Source: Actinomycetota bacterium (GTDB lineage: Bacteria; Actinomycetota; Humimicrobiia; Humimicrobiales; Humimicrobiaceae). From it: a stretch of 26,583 bases of DNA. Numbering within the stretch: the stretch's first letter is position 1; the number at the start of each line of letters is the position of its first letter. The stretch covers positions 1 to 26,583 of the forward strand of contig PWYO01000332.1 of assembly GCA_003567835.1 (NCBI GenBank), written 5' to 3'. Under the pieces are notes generated by a model. That model was not told the origin of the DNA and made no database searches. It saw nothing but the letters and a program-made list of their open reading frames with translations. Made by a program: the position numbers and the translations under genes. Shown one piece after another: positions 6,031-13,917 of this stretch.

Positions 6031-7915
6031 AAAAATTGAGTTTGCCCTTACCATTGTTTCAGCAGCTTTGACGGGGACGGCCATTGCCTTCTATGTAACA
6101 GCGGGCCCCACCCCAGCAGTCAAAGTTGTCTTTTTTTCAGCGGTTGCCACCGGGCTTGCATTCACCGCCTACCGGGGCCTGAAAGGCGTGGCCCATTTCC
6201 ACTTTGATATGAATTTCCTGGTGACCATTGCTGCATTAGGGGCCTTCCTGATTGGAGAATATATAGAAGGTGCGGTGGTGGTGCTCCTGTTTAATATTGC
6301 CAATACGCTGGAAACCTTTTCTGCCAGACGGGCCAGGCATGCAGTAAAGGCATTGCTGGATCTCTCTCCGGAATACGCACATGTTTACCGCCAACACGGT
6401 CTGGCCAAGGTACACGTAAAAGAAATTGGGGTGGGTCAGATGATCTACATAAAGCCTGGAGAGCGGGTGCCTTTGGATGGCCGAATCCAAGAAGGCATCT
6501 CCTTTGTTGACCAATCCCCTTTGACTGGAGAATCCGAACCAGTGCAAAAAAGGGCAGGAAGTGTGGTATATGCGGGGAGCATAAACGGAAAAGGTTTGCT
6601 GAAAGCAGAAGTGATAAAGGATTTTGGCCGCTCTACGGTCTCCAGGATCAAGCAGCTGGTGGAAGAGGCGCAGGCCAAAAAATCAAAAAGCCAGAGGATT
6701 GTCAACCGTTTTGCTGCCGTATACACCCCTATTGTGATTGGAATTTCAGCGGCAGTCGCTGTAATCCCTCCGCTGCTTTTTTCCCAGCCATGGTCTGATT
6801 GGATATACCGTTCATTGGTTTTGCTGGTTATCTCCTGTCCCTGCGCATTGGTTATATCCACCCCGATTACCATTGCATCAGGACTAAGCCTTGCTGCCAG
6901 AAACGGGGTGCTCATAAAAGGCGGCGGCTTTTTGGAAGAGATCAGCAGGCCGGATGCGTTCATTTTTGATAAAACCGGCACCCTTACCCAGGGCAAACCC
7001 CAGGTAACCGATTTTATCGCATATCATATGCCCAAAAAAGCGTTACATGTGACCTATGCCATTGAAGATCTGTCGGAACACCATTTGGGAAAAGCCCTGA
7101 AAGAATATGCCCTGCAGCAGGGTGCAGGGGATTTGAAGGCAACAGGGGCCAGGGCTGTATCCGGTAAAGGGATTGAAGCGCTGGTTGATGGAAAAAAATA
7201 TTATTTGGGAAACCATTCATTTTTCAAGCAAAAAAAAATCTATCACGGCCGGGCTGCAGAGGATGTTCTGCAGCTGGAGTCGGCCAACAAGACTGCTGTT
7301 CTGCTGGGGGATGAGGAAAATATCATTGCTGCTTTTGGCATAAAAGATCGCATCCGTCCCCAAGCCAGGGCCGTGATTGGAAAATTGAAGGAAATGGGCG
7401 CCCGTAAAATCTATATGCTCACTGGGGATAATACAAAAACTGCTGCCATGGTCTGCAAGGAGCTTGATATCGATCAGTGTTATTCAGAACTTATGCCTGA
7501 GCATAAAATTGAGAAAATAGAACAGATCCAGGCGATTTTTCCAAAAACGGTGATGGTAGGGGATGGCATCAATGATGCGCCTGCTCTGTCCAGAGCCAAT
7601 ATCGGGATTGCCATGGGAGGAGGCGGTTCGGATGTGGCCCTGGAAAGTGCAGATATTGCGCTCATGGAAGATGATCTTGAAAAAATTCCTTTTACTTGCC
7701 GCTTAGGGCGGAGAGCGGTTGCCCTCATCAAACAAAATATTTTTATTGCCGTCTCTATAAAAATAATCTTCCTTGCCCTTGCAGCCAGCGGGCTGGCTTG
7801 GCTGTGGATGGCGGTCATAGCAGATATGGGCACTTCCATATTGGTGATCTTCAATGGGCTTCGGGCTCTAAGGTCAGAAATCAGTAATCGATCACGGTTT
7901 TCCCGCCGAACATAA
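6014..7915 (+). CDS. P1B-type heavy-metal-transporting ATPase (ZntA/CadA-like)
   Basis: A 633-residue P-type ATPase that would pump a soft divalent metal (Zn, Cd, Pb or Co) out of the cytosol. Seen in order: membrane helices; actuator domain with LTGESEPVQK; the metal-site CPC at C275-P276-C277; phosphorylation motif DKTGTLTQGK with D319; TGDN; GDGINDAPAL with D517 and D521; and a last helix containing DMGTSILVIFNGLR, the usual C-terminal Asp of the Zn/Cd group. There is no N-terminal heavy-metal-associated domain. The nucleotide-domain SEHP motif reads SEHH, keeping the key His but losing Pro. It overlaps the CDF gene by 17 bases, so the pair is one operon. The 3' end overlaps the convergent cupin gene by 35 bases. 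The exact metal is undetermined. Confidence 0.93.
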   Translation: MNIHAKKIEFALTIVSAALTGTAIAFYVTAGPTPAVKVVFFSAVATGLAFTAYRGLKGVAHFHFDMNFLVTIAALGAFLIGEYIEGAVVVLLFNIANTLETFSARRARHAVKALLDLSPEYAHVYRQHGLAKVHVKEIGVGQMIYIKPGERVPLDGRIQEGISFVDQSPLTGESEPVQKRAGSVVYAGSINGKGLLKAEVIKDFGRSTVSRIKQLVEEAQAKKSKSQRIVNRFAAVYTPIVIGISAAVAVIPPLLFSQPWSDWIYRSLVLLVISCPCALVISTPITIASGLSLAARNGVLIKGGGFLEEISRPDAFIFDKTGTLTQGKPQVTDFIAYHMPKKALHVTYAIEDLSEHHLGKALKEYALQQGAGDLKATGARAVSGKGIEALVDGKKYYLGNHSFFKQKKIYHGRAAEDVLQLESANKTAVLLGDEENIIAAFGIKDRIRPQARAVIGKLKEMGARKIYMLTGDNTKTAAMVCKELDIDQCYSELMPEHKIEKIEQIQAIFPKTVMVGDGINDAPALSRANIGIAMGGGGSDVALESADIALMEDDLEKIPFTCRLGRRAVALIKQNIFIAVSIKIIFLALAASGLAWLWMAVIADMGTSILVIFNGLRALRSEISNRSRFSRRT

Positions 7916-8228
7916 ATAAAATTTTTAGGGGGTCTTGCTCTCCGGTAAGCACCAGATGGGATTTTCCTGCAGGGATATAGGCAAAATCCCCTTTTTGTAT
8001 ATTGAAACATTGGCCTTCTATTTTTATTTTTCCATTTCCAGAAAGGATGTATAGGGCTTCCTCTACTTCATGGGTATGGGCATTGGGCTGCTTTCCGGGT
8101 TTAAACTCCACAATACCCAGGTGCAGGCTGTCGGTTTTTTTCCGGCCCTGGTGTCCAAAAGCAAATTTTACCATCCGATCCTCAAATGCGGTAATATCAA
8201 TTTCTGTATCCTTGAAAACATACTCCAT
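7881..8228 (-). CDS. Small cupin-domain protein
   Basis: A 115-residue single-domain cupin. Motif 1 is seen as PNAHTHEVEEALYILSGNG (two His and a Glu in metal-ligand positions) and motif 2 as GDFAYIPAGKSHLV with the last His. Such proteins bind a metal and act as isomerases, dioxygenases or sugar- or ligand-binding modules; the substrate is not predictable here. It is the last gene of a four-gene operon, starting three bases after the glutaredoxin stop, with GGGAAAGGG upstream. Its 3' end overlaps the ATPase gene on the other strand. Confidence 0.88.
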   Translation of the reverse strand: MEYVFKDTEIDITAFEDRMVKFAFGHQGRKKTDSLHLGIVEFKPGKQPNAHTHEVEEALYILSGNGKIKIEGQCFNIQKGDFAYIPAGKSHLVLTGEQDPLKILFMFGGKTVIDY

Positions 8229-8231
8229 GGT

Positions 8232-8474
8232 TTAAGTTGCACCCTTTCCCAACTGTCTGTCAATCTCTTTTTGGTTAAACCCTTTGATTATTCTGTTGTT
8301 AATCTCTATGACCGGCACACCCAGCTGCCCGGATTTTTCCACCATTTCTTCAAGCTTTTGCTGGTCCAGGGAAACATCGATGATTGTAAAAGGAATTTTT
8401 AGCGATGTAAGATAATCTTTGGCCTTTTTGCAGAAAGGGCAGCTTTCTGTGGCATACAGGGTAACCTTATGCAT
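8232..8474 (-). CDS. Glutaredoxin-like / NrdH-type thiol-disulfide protein
   Basis: An 80-residue thioredoxin-fold redox protein with the active-site CPFC at residues 12-15 (YATESCPFCKKAKDYL), the cis-Pro motif GVPVIEIN and a C-terminal GFNQKEID. This matches the short glutaredoxin/NrdH group. It probably reduces protein disulfides or persulfides in the cytosol. The start is ATG at 8474, seven bases after AGGAG; that ribosome site overlaps the stop codon of the LysE gene, so translation is coupled. Partners are unknown. Confidence 0.9.
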   Translation of the reverse strand: MHKVTLYATESCPFCKKAKDYLTSLKIPFTIIDVSLDQQKLEEMVEKSGQLGVPVIEINNRIIKGFNQKEIDRQLGKGAT

Positions 8475-8484
8475 AGCATTTCTC

Positions 8485-9135
8485 CTATCTTATAAAATCG
8501 ATGATAAACCTTACCCCTAGGTAAAGCAAAAATATTGCACAAACAAGCAGGATTATACGGTATATTTTTTGGCTAAAAAACCGCCTGCCGCTATGGACCA
8601 AGAAACCGATAAGCATAAACCAGATAAAATCAGCACTGATATGGCCCAAAAAGAAAGAGCTTACCCCTGCAATATTCAGCTTCATGCTCCGGATCATGAA
8701 AGCAGCTCCAATGGTGACCCACCATATATACCAGTAGGGGTTTATAAGGCTTACCGCTGCCCCTTTGGCTATAAAGCGGGCCGAATAATATTTGCCGCCA
8801 GCCGTACTGGCTTTTGAGGGGTCCCATTGCAGGCGGATCTTTTTGGATACAACTGAATAAATAAGTTTAGCGCCCAGGTACAGCAGGAAAATGCCCCCCA
8901 GTATACCGATTGCCTGCATCAGCGGCTGGTTGTCAAGGTATTGAAGAAGGCCCATAAAAAAGCTAAATACCAGAAGCAGTTCCAGTATGGAGTGGCCCAG
9001 TGATATATAAAAAGAAGACCAGAACCCTTTCTGGGCTGCGCTGGCAATGGTGAGCGTGAGCATAGGTCCGGGCACCATGGCTCCGGTAAACCCAACCACC
9101 ATGGAGCCAATAAAAATTTCTGTAAGTTCTGCCAT
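8485..9135 (-). CDS. LysE/RhtB-family amino-acid or metabolite exporter
   Basis: A 216-residue inner-membrane protein with about six hydrophobic helices. The N-terminal signature VGFTGAMVPGPMLTLTIA and the central AAVSLINPYWYIWWVTIGAAF are diagnostic of the LysE superfamily, which exports amino acids or small organic molecules using the proton motive force. It begins two bases after the hydrolase stop and runs into the ribosome site of the glutaredoxin gene. The exported compound is not predictable; co-operonic placement with a FAH hydrolase hints at a catabolic product (inference). Confidence 0.88.
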   Translation of the reverse strand: MAELTEIFIGSMVVGFTGAMVPGPMLTLTIASAAQKGFWSSFYISLGHSILELLLVFSFFMGLLQYLDNQPLMQAIGILGGIFLLYLGAKLIYSVVSKKIRLQWDPSKASTAGGKYYSARFIAKGAAVSLINPYWYIWWVTIGAAFMIRSMKLNIAGVSSFFLGHISADFIWFMLIGFLVHSGRRFFSQKIYRIILLVCAIFLLYLGVRFIIDFIR

Positions 9136-9137
9136 GA

Positions 9138-9794
9138 TTAGGACACCACCAGATTGGAAAGCCTGCCTATTTTTTCAATCTCGCAGACCACAGTATCTCC
9201 CGGCTGAAGCAATTTTTTCTGCTTCATAAAAACCCCCACCCCTGCAGGGGTTCCTGTAGCGATGAGATCTCCGGGTTTTAGGGTTATAGCCATAGAAATA
9301 TGCGATATGAGCTTGTAGATGCCGAAGATCATGTCCGAGGTATTGGAATTTTGCCTTAGCTGGTCATTGACATAGGAGCGAAGGTTTAGATTCTGGGGAT
9401 TGCCTATATCAGCAGTGGGGGTAATGACCGGCCCAATGGGGGCGAAGGTATCAAAACTTTTTGCCCTGTACCACTGGCTTTCCTTTTTTTGTAAATCTCT
9501 TGCGGTAATATCATTGATGATGGTATAGCCGTAAATATATTTGCCGGCTTCATGTTCACTGATTTTGGTTGCCTTTTTTGATATGATTGCTGCCAGCTCT
9601 ACTTCATAATCCAGTTCTTCTACTTGTTTAGGGTATACAATGTGTTCCCCATTTTTTATGATGCTGCTGTTGGCTTTGGAAAAAAGTACCGGTTGCTGGG
9701 GGAAGCGGCCGTCTTGTTCTTGGATATGGGATTTGTAATTCATGCCCACACATATGATTTTGCCCGGGATATAGGATGCAATGTCTATTTCCAT
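9138..9794 (-). CDS. Fumarylacetoacetate hydrolase (FAH)-family protein
   Basis: A 218-residue member of the FAH superfamily, cytosolic enzymes that use Mg2+ or Mn2+ to cleave C-C bonds, decarboxylate or tautomerise 2-oxo acids such as acylpyruvates and oxaloacetate. The family core is clear: KIICVGMNYKSH near the N-terminus; metal ligands in VEELDYEVELA; GYTIINDITARDLQ; KSFDTFAPIGP; and LKPGDLIATGTPAGVG near the C-terminus. The size fits the short FAHD1-like group. The start is ATG at 9794, six bases after AGGAG; a TTG six codons earlier has no ribosome site. It leads the operon FAH - LysE - glutaredoxin - cupin. The true substrate is unknown. Confidence 0.92.
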   Translation of the reverse strand: MEIDIASYIPGKIICVGMNYKSHIQEQDGRFPQQPVLFSKANSSIIKNGEHIVYPKQVEELDYEVELAAIISKKATKISEHEAGKYIYGYTIINDITARDLQKKESQWYRAKSFDTFAPIGPVITPTADIGNPQNLNLRSYVNDQLRQNSNTSDMIFGIYKLISHISMAITLKPGDLIATGTPAGVGVFMKQKKLLQPGDTVVCEIEKIGRLSNLVVS

Positions 9795-9829
9795 GGAACG
9801 CTCCTGGTTCAATGATGTTTGTTTTTAAT

Positions 9830-9858
9830 ATTTTAGGGCATTTTTTATTCTTTGCCAA
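9830..9858 (-). promoter_or_regulatory. Promoter of the FAH-LysE-glutaredoxin-cupin operon
   Basis: The minus strand shows -35 TTGGCA, a 17-base spacer and -10 TAAAAT, each five of six to consensus. Transcription would start near 9823, about 29 bases ahead of the ATG at 9794. The rest of the 280-base gap up to 10074 holds no clear gene; a 30-codon frame at 9943-10035 has no supporting evidence. Confidence 0.55.
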
Positions 9859-10074
9859 TGATTCCATCATGTGCTGTGATAGAATTGACCCGGATTTAAA
9901 GCAGCATATCCAATCACTTGCTTTTTTAAACCAACCATATTGATGATTATACGGATTCAGCGCTTGTATGCCGATCTGCTCTCCGCAGAATTGGATGAAT
10001 TTTTAACAGATTCGGTGTACACTAATGTTGAATAAGCTGAACAGCAGCTTGCGGCAAGTATGCGGAGGTTGAAT

Positions 10075-10296
10075 TTGCGGTTTTTAGATTACAAATGCAA
10101 TGCATGCGGACAGGTTTCCGAGTTCGTGCTAAGAGGAGAAGACTGCCCGATTCAGTGCGAATCCTGCGGCAGTGAAAATATGTCCAGGGTATTTTCAGGG
10201 GTTTGTCTAAAAAGCACATCGGAACGTTCACCGGTTTCCGAAAAAACCGGCTCAGGGTGCTCCGGTTCCTGTGCTACATGCAGCGGATGTCCATAA
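10075..10296 (+). CDS. FmdB/regulatory-type zinc-ribbon protein
   Basis: A 73-residue protein with an N-terminal zinc ribbon: YKCNACGQ and a second pair CESCGS, the CxxC...CxxC layout of the FmdB family. It has a Ser-rich middle and a Cys-rich tail (GSGCSGSCATCSGCP). The start is most likely TTG at 10075, six bases after GGAGG, which places seven residues before the first Cys as in other FmdB proteins. An ATG at 10060 would put that ribosome site inside the gene. The function of the family is poorly defined. It ends 16 bases before recF and may share its transcript, in the position where dnaN is found in most actinobacteria. Confidence 0.78.
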   Translation: MRFLDYKCNACGQVSEFVLRGEDCPIQCESCGSENMSRVFSGVCLKSTSERSPVSEKTGSGCSGSCATCSGCP

Positions 10297-10312
10297 ATAA
10301 ATAAGATTTGAA

Positions 10313-11425
10313 GTGTTTTTAAAAAACCTGGAACTAAAGAATTATAGAAATTACAAACACGCCCAGTTGAATTTTGACAAGGGCACCATACTCATCACCG
10401 GTGATAATGGGCAGGGTAAAACCAATCTTTTGGAATCCATCTATTATCTTTCCTGCGGAAAATCCCATCGCGGATCCAGTACCAGGGAGATTATTCACGC
10501 CCAAGAAAATTTTGCGCTCATGCGGGCAGAAGCGGTTGCAGAGGATGGCAAAAAACGAATTGAAATAGAGCTGAGAAGGGAAGGCAACGATAAGATCAGG
10601 GTGGATAAGGTATACAGGAAGAAGAAATCCGAATTTATCAACATCATGCCTGCAGTGGTTTTTTCACCGGATGACTTAAGCTTGGTAAAGGGAGGGCCTT
10701 CGTTTAGGCGATCTTATCTGGATGGAATCCTGGATCGGGCGGCCAGGGATTTCCCGGGGCTGAGGCTTCGGTACCAAAAGACGCTTGCCCAGCGCAATTC
10801 TCTTATCAATAGCATGACCCACCATCCCCATAAAATTAATACTACCTTAAAGGTTTGGACCGAAAAACTGATAAGCTATGGGACAACCATTATGGCCTAC
10901 CGGATGAAGCTGGTGGAGGCCATAAAAGATGATTTCGCCAGCCATATGGATTATTTTTTCGGGGGCAGCGATGCACTTATGGGTTATATGGCCAGCTGGC
11001 AGCAGCAGCCGGAAAGCCTGGAGGATGTTGAGAGCCAGTACCGGAAGCATATGGAAAAGAACCTCAAAAAGGATTTGGCTATGGCCACCACCACCATAGG
11101 CCCCCATCGTGATGAAATCATCCTGAACCTGGAAGGCAGAAATTTGCGCAATTACGGCTCTCAAGGACAGCAAAGGCTGGCCGCATTGTCTATGCGACTT
11201 TGTGAGCTTATGTTTCTTTTCCAAAAAATGGGCAAGTCCCCTTTATTCTTGCTGGACGATGTTTTATCTGAACTGGATCTTTTAAGAAAAAAGCTACTAA
11301 TTGAAAAACTGGGGGATCGGTTTCAGACCATGATCACCGCCACCAATATCCATTATCTGGAAGGCGTTGATATCGATATTTGTGGAAAATATGTGGTAAG
11401 CGGGGGGTCTGTGCAAAGGTTGTAA
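10313..11425 (+). CDS. recF: DNA replication and repair protein RecF
   Basis: A 370-residue SMC-like ATPase that binds gapped DNA and helps load RecA during recombinational repair. Walker A is GDNGQGKTN at residues 30-38. The ABC-type signature GSQGQQRLAALS falls near 282-293. Walker B is PLFLLDDVLSELD at 310-322. The length and the N-terminal LKNYRNY are typical. The start is GTG at 10313; no upstream alternative in frame fits and the ribosome site is weak. It sits ahead of dciA, gyrB and gyrA as in actinobacteria, but dnaN is not the preceding gene. Confidence 0.95.
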   Translation: MFLKNLELKNYRNYKHAQLNFDKGTILITGDNGQGKTNLLESIYYLSCGKSHRGSSTREIIHAQENFALMRAEAVAEDGKKRIEIELRREGNDKIRVDKVYRKKKSEFINIMPAVVFSPDDLSLVKGGPSFRRSYLDGILDRAARDFPGLRLRYQKTLAQRNSLINSMTHHPHKINTTLKVWTEKLISYGTTIMAYRMKLVEAIKDDFASHMDYFFGGSDALMGYMASWQQQPESLEDVESQYRKHMEKNLKKDLAMATTTIGPHRDEIILNLEGRNLRNYGSQGQQRLAALSMRLCELMFLFQKMGKSPLFLLDDVLSELDLLRKKLLIEKLGDRFQTMITATNIHYLEGVDIDICGKYVVSGGSVQRL

Positions 11426-11449
11426 TTGTCCATAATCTGCCTTGGCCTG

Positions 11450-11478
11450 TTAAAAACGCAACCTTACTTTGTTATAAT
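11450..11478 (+). promoter_or_regulatory. Promoter upstream of dciA
   Basis: TTAAAA, a 17-base spacer and a perfect TATAAT (11473-11478) preceded by TG (extended -10) lie in the gap between recF and dciA. This would give dciA, and possibly gyrBA, transcription independent of recF. Confidence 0.55.
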
Positions 11479-11533
11479 GGCATTAATTGCCAAGATCTTT
11501 TAAGAGCCAGAAAAGGGGTGTTTAGCAGAATCG

Positions 11534-11830
11534 ATGCATGCTGAACCTTTGGACCATATATTAAAAAAAATGGTTTCTGATTTAAAAATTGGCAATCAGC
11601 TCAAACATTCCATGATTTTTAACCACTGGAAAGAAATCGTGGGCAGCCAGATCAGTGAAAAATCCAAACCCAAAAGCTTGCGGGAAGGGGTGTTGTATGT
11701 ATCTGTTGCCAATTCGACTTGGGCCAATGAGCTGGATTTGATGTCCGGCCAACTGATGGATACAATCAACAGCTATCTTGGCACCGAGCTGGTAAAAAGG
11801 ATGCGATTTAAGGCAGATCTTGGCCCCTGA
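11534..11830 (+). CDS. dciA: DUF721 / DciA-like replicative helicase loader
   Basis: A 98-residue protein of the DUF721 (DciA) family. The conserved core is seen as LKHSMIFNHWKEIVGSQISEKSKPKSLREGVLYVSVANSTWANEL, with the invariant Trp in the HWKEIVG segment and in STWANEL. DciA proteins interact with the replicative helicase in bacteria lacking DnaC/DnaI. Its location between recF and gyrB is the standard actinobacterial place (Rv0004 in M. tuberculosis). The start is ATG at 11534; the nearest purine-rich site (AAAAGGGG) is rather far upstream. The symbol is by family and synteny. Confidence 0.87.
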   Translation: MHAEPLDHILKKMVSDLKIGNQLKHSMIFNHWKEIVGSQISEKSKPKSLREGVLYVSVANSTWANELDLMSGQLMDTINSYLGTELVKRMRFKADLGP

Positions 11831-11853
11831 TTGCTAAAATTTCATGAAAAATA

Positions 11854-11862
11854 TGATATAAT
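11854..11862 (+). promoter_or_regulatory. Extended -10 promoter upstream of gyrB
   Basis: TGATATAAT, an extended -10 element with a perfect TATAAT at 11857-11862, lies just after dciA. The best -35 match, TTGCTA, is 20 bases upstream, so this would rely on the extended -10. Transcription would start near 11869 and give a gyrB leader of about 130 bases. Confidence 0.5.
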
Positions 11863-11883
11863 ATGAAGATATAAAAATAAATA

Positions 11884-11960
11884 TTTACCCTGAAATTACA
11901 GCATAAGGGGTAATGAGTATGCATAACCCAGGCTCTCGATTTGATTACTTGTTACCCTTT
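11884..11960 (+). promoter_or_regulatory. gyrB leader with alternative hairpins
   Basis: GGGGTAA at 11907-11913 can pair with TTTACCC at 11884-11890 upstream or with TTACCC at 11952-11957 downstream; the second pairing can extend to nine pairs with one G-U. The two hairpins exclude each other. The downstream one is followed by a T-rich stretch (TTTATTTGT). This is an attenuator-like geometry, but no known riboswitch class is recognised. Confidence 0.35.
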
Positions 11961-12005
11961 ATTTGTATGTATATGGCATATTTGTTAAGAGGTGGATGTG
12001 TTTGA
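11919..12005 (+). CDS. Possible 28-residue leader peptide overlapping the gyrB start
   Basis: A short frame begins at ATG 11919, eight bases after AGGGG, and encodes MHNPGSRFDYLLPF followed by a hydrophobic stretch and LLRGGCV. A second ATG two codons earlier is also in frame. Its stop TGA (12003-12005) overlaps the TTG proposed to start gyrB (12002-12004), forming TTGA, and the gyrB ribosome site GAGGTGG lies inside it. Such overlap is typical of translational coupling. No homologue is recognised, and chance cannot be excluded for so short a frame. Confidence 0.3.
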   Translation: MHNPGSRFDYLLPFICMYMAYLLRGGCV

Positions 12006-13906
12006 AAAAGTCAGATTATGATGCAAAAGATATTACCGTACTGGAGGGGCTTTCAGCGGTAAGGAGAAGGCCCAGCATGTATATTGGCTCCACAGGCTCC
12101 AGAGGTCTTCATCATCTTATTTATGAGGTGATTGATAACAGCATAGACGAGGCCATGGCCGGTGTCTGCGATCATATCATGGTGGTTTTAAACCAGGATA
12201 ACTCGGTGACCGTCGTGGACAATGGCAGAGGTATTCCAGTAAAGAAAGTGGAAAAATACAATATGTCTGCGGTTCAGGTTGTACTGACCAAACTGCATGC
12301 CGGAGGCAAATTTGGCGGGGACGGATATAAAGTATCCGGAGGCCTGCACGGGGTAGGCGTTTCGGTGGTCAATGCCCTTTCTGAAAAACTGCATGTTGAA
12401 GTAAGAAGGGACGGGCACGTTTACCACCAGGAATATGTAAGGGGAGAACCGGTGACCAAGATCCAGAAAGGCGAGTCGACCAAAAACCACGGAACGGTTA
12501 TCACCTTTTATCCCGACCCGGAAATATTTGAAGATATCGATTATAAATATGAGATATTGGCCAGCAGGATGCGGGAGATGGCTTTTTTAAACAAAGGCTT
12601 AAATATTGTCCTTTTGGATCGAAGAGACGGACAAGAAAAGAAAGAGGTTTTCCAGTTCAAGGGCGGAATTGTAGATTTTGTGAAATATCTGTGTGAGAAA
12701 AAAGACATCCTGCATAAAAAAATTATATATATCAGCAATAAGGCCCAAGACCATGAACTTGAAATAGCCATGCAGTATACCAATGGCTATATGGAGAGCA
12801 TTTTTTCTTTTGCCAACAATATCAATACCACAGAAGGCGGGACGCATTTAAGCGGGTTTAGAGGGGCATTGACCAGGACCATCAATGATTATGCCCGAAC
12901 CAATAATCTGCTCAAAGAAAAAGAGGATAACCTGACCGGAGAAGATATACGGGAAGGCCTTACCGCCATTATAAGCGTAAAATTAAAGGACCCGCAATTT
13001 GAGGGCCAGACCAAAACCAAGCTGGGCAACAGCGAAATCAAGGGGTTTGTAGAGAGTACCATTAATGCAAAACTGGCGGAATTTTTAGAAGAAAATCCTT
13101 CAGTGGGCAAGGTAATTGTAAGCAAGGGTATTGAAGCAGCCCGGGCCAGGAGTGCTGCCAAAAAGGCAAGGGATCTTACCAGGAAAAAGTCCCTTTTAGA
13201 AAGCAGTGCGCTTCCCGGCAAGCTTGCTGATTGTTCGGTGAGCGATCCCCAGTTCTGTGAAATCTTTTTGGTTGAGGGTGATTCTGCTGGGGGCAGTGCC
13301 AAACAGGCCCGGGACAGGCGTTTTCAGGCCATTCTTCCTTTAAAGGGCAAGATCTTAAATGTGGAAAAAGCCAGGCTGAACAAGGTTTTAAACAGTGTGG
13401 AGATACAGGCGATTATCACTGCTATGGGAACCAGTATTGACGAGGAGTTTGATATCAAAAATGCCCGTTATTCCAAGATTATTATTATGACCGATGCTGA
13501 TGTAGACGGGGCCCACATCCGTACCCTGATACTGACCTTTCTTTACCGCTACATGCCCCAGCTTTTAGAGCAAGGTTACGTTTATATTGCCCAGCCTCCT
13601 CTTTATCAGATTAAAAGCGGCAAGGAACTCTTTTATGCCTACAGCGAAAAGGAGCTCAAAACGGTGGTTGAAAAATTAAAGGGGGCAAAAATGGAAGTGC
13701 AGCAGTATAAGGGGCTGGGAGAGATGGATGCAGAACAGTTATGGGAGACTACCATGAACCCGGAAACCCGGACGCTTTTAAAGGTAGAGATTGAAGATGC
13801 CCTCATAGCGGATGATATATTTTCTACTCTGATGGGAAACAAAGTTGAACCGCGGAGAGAGTTTATTGAGAAAAATGCAAAAGAAGTTTCGTTTATCGAC
13901 GTTTAA
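12002..13906 (+). CDS. gyrB: DNA gyrase subunit B
   Basis: A 634-residue ATPase subunit of DNA gyrase, which introduces negative supercoils together with GyrA. The GHKL ATPase domain shows EVIDNSIDEAMAG with E42 and N46, VVDNGRGIPV and GLHGVGVSVVNALS. The TOPRIM domain shows EGDSAGGSAKQARDRRFQAI and IIIMTDADVDGAHIRTLIL, then the C-terminal QYKGLGEMDAEQLWETTMNP. The start is TTG at 12002: GAGGTGG lies upstream at usable spacing, and this start gives catalytic residues the same numbers as E. coli GyrB (E42, N46). ATG 11996 is too close to the ribosome site, and TTG 11963 has none. The next gene, gyrA, starts 11 bases after the stop. Confidence 0.97.
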   Translation: MKKSDYDAKDITVLEGLSAVRRRPSMYIGSTGSRGLHHLIYEVIDNSIDEAMAGVCDHIMVVLNQDNSVTVVDNGRGIPVKKVEKYNMSAVQVVLTKLHAGGKFGGDGYKVSGGLHGVGVSVVNALSEKLHVEVRRDGHVYHQEYVRGEPVTKIQKGESTKNHGTVITFYPDPEIFEDIDYKYEILASRMREMAFLNKGLNIVLLDRRDGQEKKEVFQFKGGIVDFVKYLCEKKDILHKKIIYISNKAQDHELEIAMQYTNGYMESIFSFANNINTTEGGTHLSGFRGALTRTINDYARTNNLLKEKEDNLTGEDIREGLTAIISVKLKDPQFEGQTKTKLGNSEIKGFVESTINAKLAEFLEENPSVGKVIVSKGIEAARARSAAKKARDLTRKKSLLESSALPGKLADCSVSDPQFCEIFLVEGDSAGGSAKQARDRRFQAILPLKGKILNVEKARLNKVLNSVEIQAIITAMGTSIDEEFDIKNARYSKIIIMTDADVDGAHIRTLILTFLYRYMPQLLEQGYVYIAQPPLYQIKSGKELFYAYSEKELKTVVEKLKGAKMEVQQYKGLGEMDAEQLWETTMNPETRTLLKVEIEDALIADDIFSTLMGNKVEPRREFIEKNAKEVSFIDV

Positions 13907-13917
13907 GAAGGTAAGAG

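Noticed and set aside
9943..10035. 30-codon frame before the zinc-ribbon gene
   Set aside because: It is too short, has no ribosome site and no recognised homologue; it might be a gene relic but cannot be supported.
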